Below are positions 18,937 through 20,114 of a DNA stretch of 20,114 nucleotides, one piece after another. Both the position numbers and the translations under genes were made by a program. The DNA is from a virus. Below the pieces are notes generated by a model. That model was not told where the DNA came from and searched no databases. It saw only the letters and a program-made list of their open reading frames with translations. How positions within the stretch are numbered: position 1 is the first letter of the stretch; each line of letters begins with the position of its first letter. The DNA lies in the IMG/VR virus record IMGVR_UViG_3300023284_000592, positions 1 to 20,114 of that record; one strand, 5' to 3'.

Positions 18937-19510
18937 GTCTCTGCTCAATGATAGTTTCTTTTGGATCAGTAACAGTGCATTCAATACGCTTCACCCCAGC
19001 ATCAACAGCACGCAATGCCTGGAGTAATTGAGGATCAGCCAAAGCTTTCTCAACAACAAGCCTTTCTTGCTGCAGCTCTTTTACTGAATCATCAACACCC
19101 ACAACAAGCCGATCATTAAACCGCTCAGGTCTTGCTGCTCTCATCAGAACGATAAGAAGCCTATCAGAGTACTTACGTATTGAGCCCACCTGTTCACCCT
19201 TCTGAAACACAGGCTCAAGCACACCTTCTACTGCTCTTCTGCGAGCCTCAAACTCAAGGCCATCATAAGCAATCTGCAGGGCATCATTCCATTCTTGCTT
19301 AAAGGTCTCATTGCGCCGGCGCTCACTGTAAGCAGTCTGCCTTGTCACACCTACAGACACAGCTGCATAAGTGACATTACCTTTGAATGCCAACAAGGCG
19401 AGAAACTGCACGCGCGTAGTACTGGTAAACCTTTGAGCAGGCATATCATCAGGCTTCTTATCGCGCCCAGGCTTATCCTTACGCTTTTTCTTTCGCTTTT
19501 TAATATTCAT
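18929..19510 (-). CDS. terS: Terminase small subunit-like HTH protein, 193 aa
   Basis: Residues 1-22 are very basic (MNIKKRKKKRKDKPGRDKK). Residues 33-65 form the HTH: FLALLAFKGNVTYAAVSVGV and TRQTAYSERRRNETFKQEW. Next come YDGLEFEARRRAVEGVLEPV and RKYSDRLLIVLMRAARPERF, a stretch seen in many phage small terminases and related DNA-binding proteins. It should recognise the packaging site and recruit the large subunit. No clear ribosome site precedes ATG 19510; an inner Met at residue 23 is an alternative. Separation from the large subunit by about 4.3 kb is unusual. Confidence 0.8.
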   Translation of the reverse strand: MNIKKRKKKRKDKPGRDKKPDDMPAQRFTSTTRVQFLALLAFKGNVTYAAVSVGVTRQTAYSERRRNETFKQEWNDALQIAYDGLEFEARRRAVEGVLEPVFQKGEQVGSIRKYSDRLLIVLMRAARPERFNDRLVVGVDDSVKELQQERLVVEKALADPQLLQALRAVDAGVKRIECTVTDPKETIIEQRHE

Positions 19511-19512
19511 TT

Positions 19513-19719
19513 TTAAATATTACAGAAGTTTGCAAAGAGACCATCAAGGGTTACTACCTGTGCTTCTTGCTTAAAAACAGTCTGCACCCAATTGCCTTGA
19601 GCATCAACCAAATGCCTTAGGCCACCTTTTTCAACCACCTTTACTGCCTGAGGGAAGTGCTGATTTTTATAACCTTTGCATCGAATACTTAAGCCAGTGC
19701 CAAATATATTGCCAAACAT
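19513..19719 (-). CDS. Hypothetical protein, 68 aa
   Basis: Starts MFGNIFGTGLSIRCKGYKNQ at 19719 and ends 2 nt before the small terminase start. The sequence is mixed, with Gly- and Val-rich strands (HLVDAQGNWVQTVF, residues 36-49) and two Cys residues (14 and 67). No family recognised. An AAAGAGAG-type ribosome site lies about 7 nt upstream. It is cotranscribed with the small terminase gene. Confidence 0.68.
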   Translation of the reverse strand: MFGNIFGTGLSIRCKGYKNQHFPQAVKVVEKGGLRHLVDAQGNWVQTVFKQEAQVVTLDGLFANFCNI

Positions 19720-19736
19720 AAATGCTGCTCTCTTTC

Positions 19737-20005
19737 TTAGTCTTTGATGGCTGGCATGCCAACACCAGTTTCATCAGGGTTAAGCTCATTGGGATTACAT
19801 CCCACCTTACGCGCCAGATCAGCTTGAACCAGTCGCCTTGTACGCTTCTGCTCAAGCTTAGTCTCTTTGATATCTCCAGCCATTTTTAAAATGGTGTCTT
19901 CTTTTTCTTTCTCATCAATCAGTACCTGCTCAATCGGTCTGCCCCAGAAAAAGAATAGTAAGAAGGGGTGTGAACCTTCTGAGCAGATGCGCAGTGTATA
20001 CTTTA
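19737..20005 (-). CDS. Hypothetical protein with unresolved 5' end, at the inverted repeat
   Basis: The C-terminal part looks coding: EKEKEDTILKMAGDIKETKL, then QKRTRRLVQADLARKVGCNP and a Pro/Gly-rich end, charged and helical. The frame stays open into the 109-bp inverted repeat, and beyond 20005 its codons come from the antisense of the other arm, so the first about 27 residues of the longest ORF (to 20084) cannot be trusted. An inner ATG at 19883 (MAGDIKETK) has no ribosome site. I mark the range that lies outside the right arm. No family recognised. Confidence 0.45.
19837..19945 (+). repeat. Left arm of a perfect 109-bp inverted repeat
   Basis: Bases 19837-19945 are the exact reverse complement of 20006-20114. 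I compared the arms block by block and found no mismatch. A 60-nt spacer (19946-20005) separates them. The arm is inside a coding frame. The right arm ends at the last base of the window. Confidence 0.95.
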
Positions 20006-20114
20006 GGGGCAGACCGATTGAGCAGGTACTGATTGATGAGAAAGAAAAAGAAGACACCATTTTAAAAATGGCTGGAGATATCAAAGAGACTAAGCTTGAG
20101 CAGAAGCGTACAAG
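20006..20114 (-). repeat. Right arm of the 109-bp inverted repeat, at window end
   Basis: Exact reverse complement of 19837-19945, reaching the last base of the window, so the true length may be greater. It carries no gene of its own on the plus strand other than an inverted copy of the neighbouring coding frame. Perfect identity over coding sequence at a contig end is typical of a fold-back assembly or amplification artefact, but a real terminal repeat cannot be excluded. Confidence 0.9.

Noticed and set aside
20006-20084. N-terminal 27 residues of the ORF starting at 20084
   Set aside because: They are encoded by the right arm of the inverted repeat, antisense to the same gene, and may be an assembly artefact.
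1-20114. CRISPR arrays, insertion sequences, integrase or transposase
   Set aside because: No spaced direct repeats, no terminal repeats around a transposase and no recombinase motifs were found on either strand.

Overview
The window is a piece of a tailed-phage genome (free phage, prophage or phage-plasmid). From right to left on the minus strand it carries a packaging and head module: small terminase, large terminase, a Mu gp29/DUF935-like portal, an SPP1 gp7/Mu gpF-like head morphogenesis protein, a Mu I-like protease with a scaffold (Z-like) internal start, a decoration protein, a major capsid protein of the lambda E type, and a Mu gp36 (DUF1320)-like protein. Capsid and decoration genes of lambda type together with Mu-type portal, protease and gp36 point to a mosaic siphovirus or myovirus of a bacterium, probably a proteobacterium. 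No integrase, transposase, CRISPR array or insertion sequence is visible. The host cannot be named. CpG is clearly depleted.

Layout. 20114-19737: a 109-bp inverted repeat that runs to the last base of the window. 19719-17360: small terminase and a string of small genes, ended by a large branched hairpin. 17280-9353: a leftward operon starting with promoter, operator, tRNA-like element and a LuxR-type regulator, then small zinc-finger and acidic proteins, a NADAR-domain protein, large terminase, two small genes, portal, three small genes and a class 3 lipase. 9345-7889: a rightward cassette of five small genes with two promoters and two terminators. 7852-1950: a second leftward operon starting with promoter, operator, a structured leader with a tRNA-like 3' end and an XRE-type regulator, then head genes down to the capsid terminator at 1877-1909. 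1861-1: gp36-like protein and further virion genes, one with a very lysine-rich tail.

How it works together. Four promoters (two leftward, two rightward) share the same design: a TTGACA -35 box followed 4-5 nt later by a 16-bp dyad of the ATTACAnnnnTGTAAT type that fills the spacer and reaches the -10 box. One repressor could therefore silence both leftward operons and the rightward cassette. Both leftward operons put a tRNA-like fold directly after this promoter, and in both the regulatory ORF starts exactly 2 nt after the tRNA-like discriminator base (A-TT-ATG). Cutting at the tRNA 3' end would give nearly leaderless mRNAs. This repeated promoter-operator / tRNA-like / regulator unit is the most unusual feature of the window. 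Genes within operons are tightly coupled, mostly by ATGA or TGATG overlaps.
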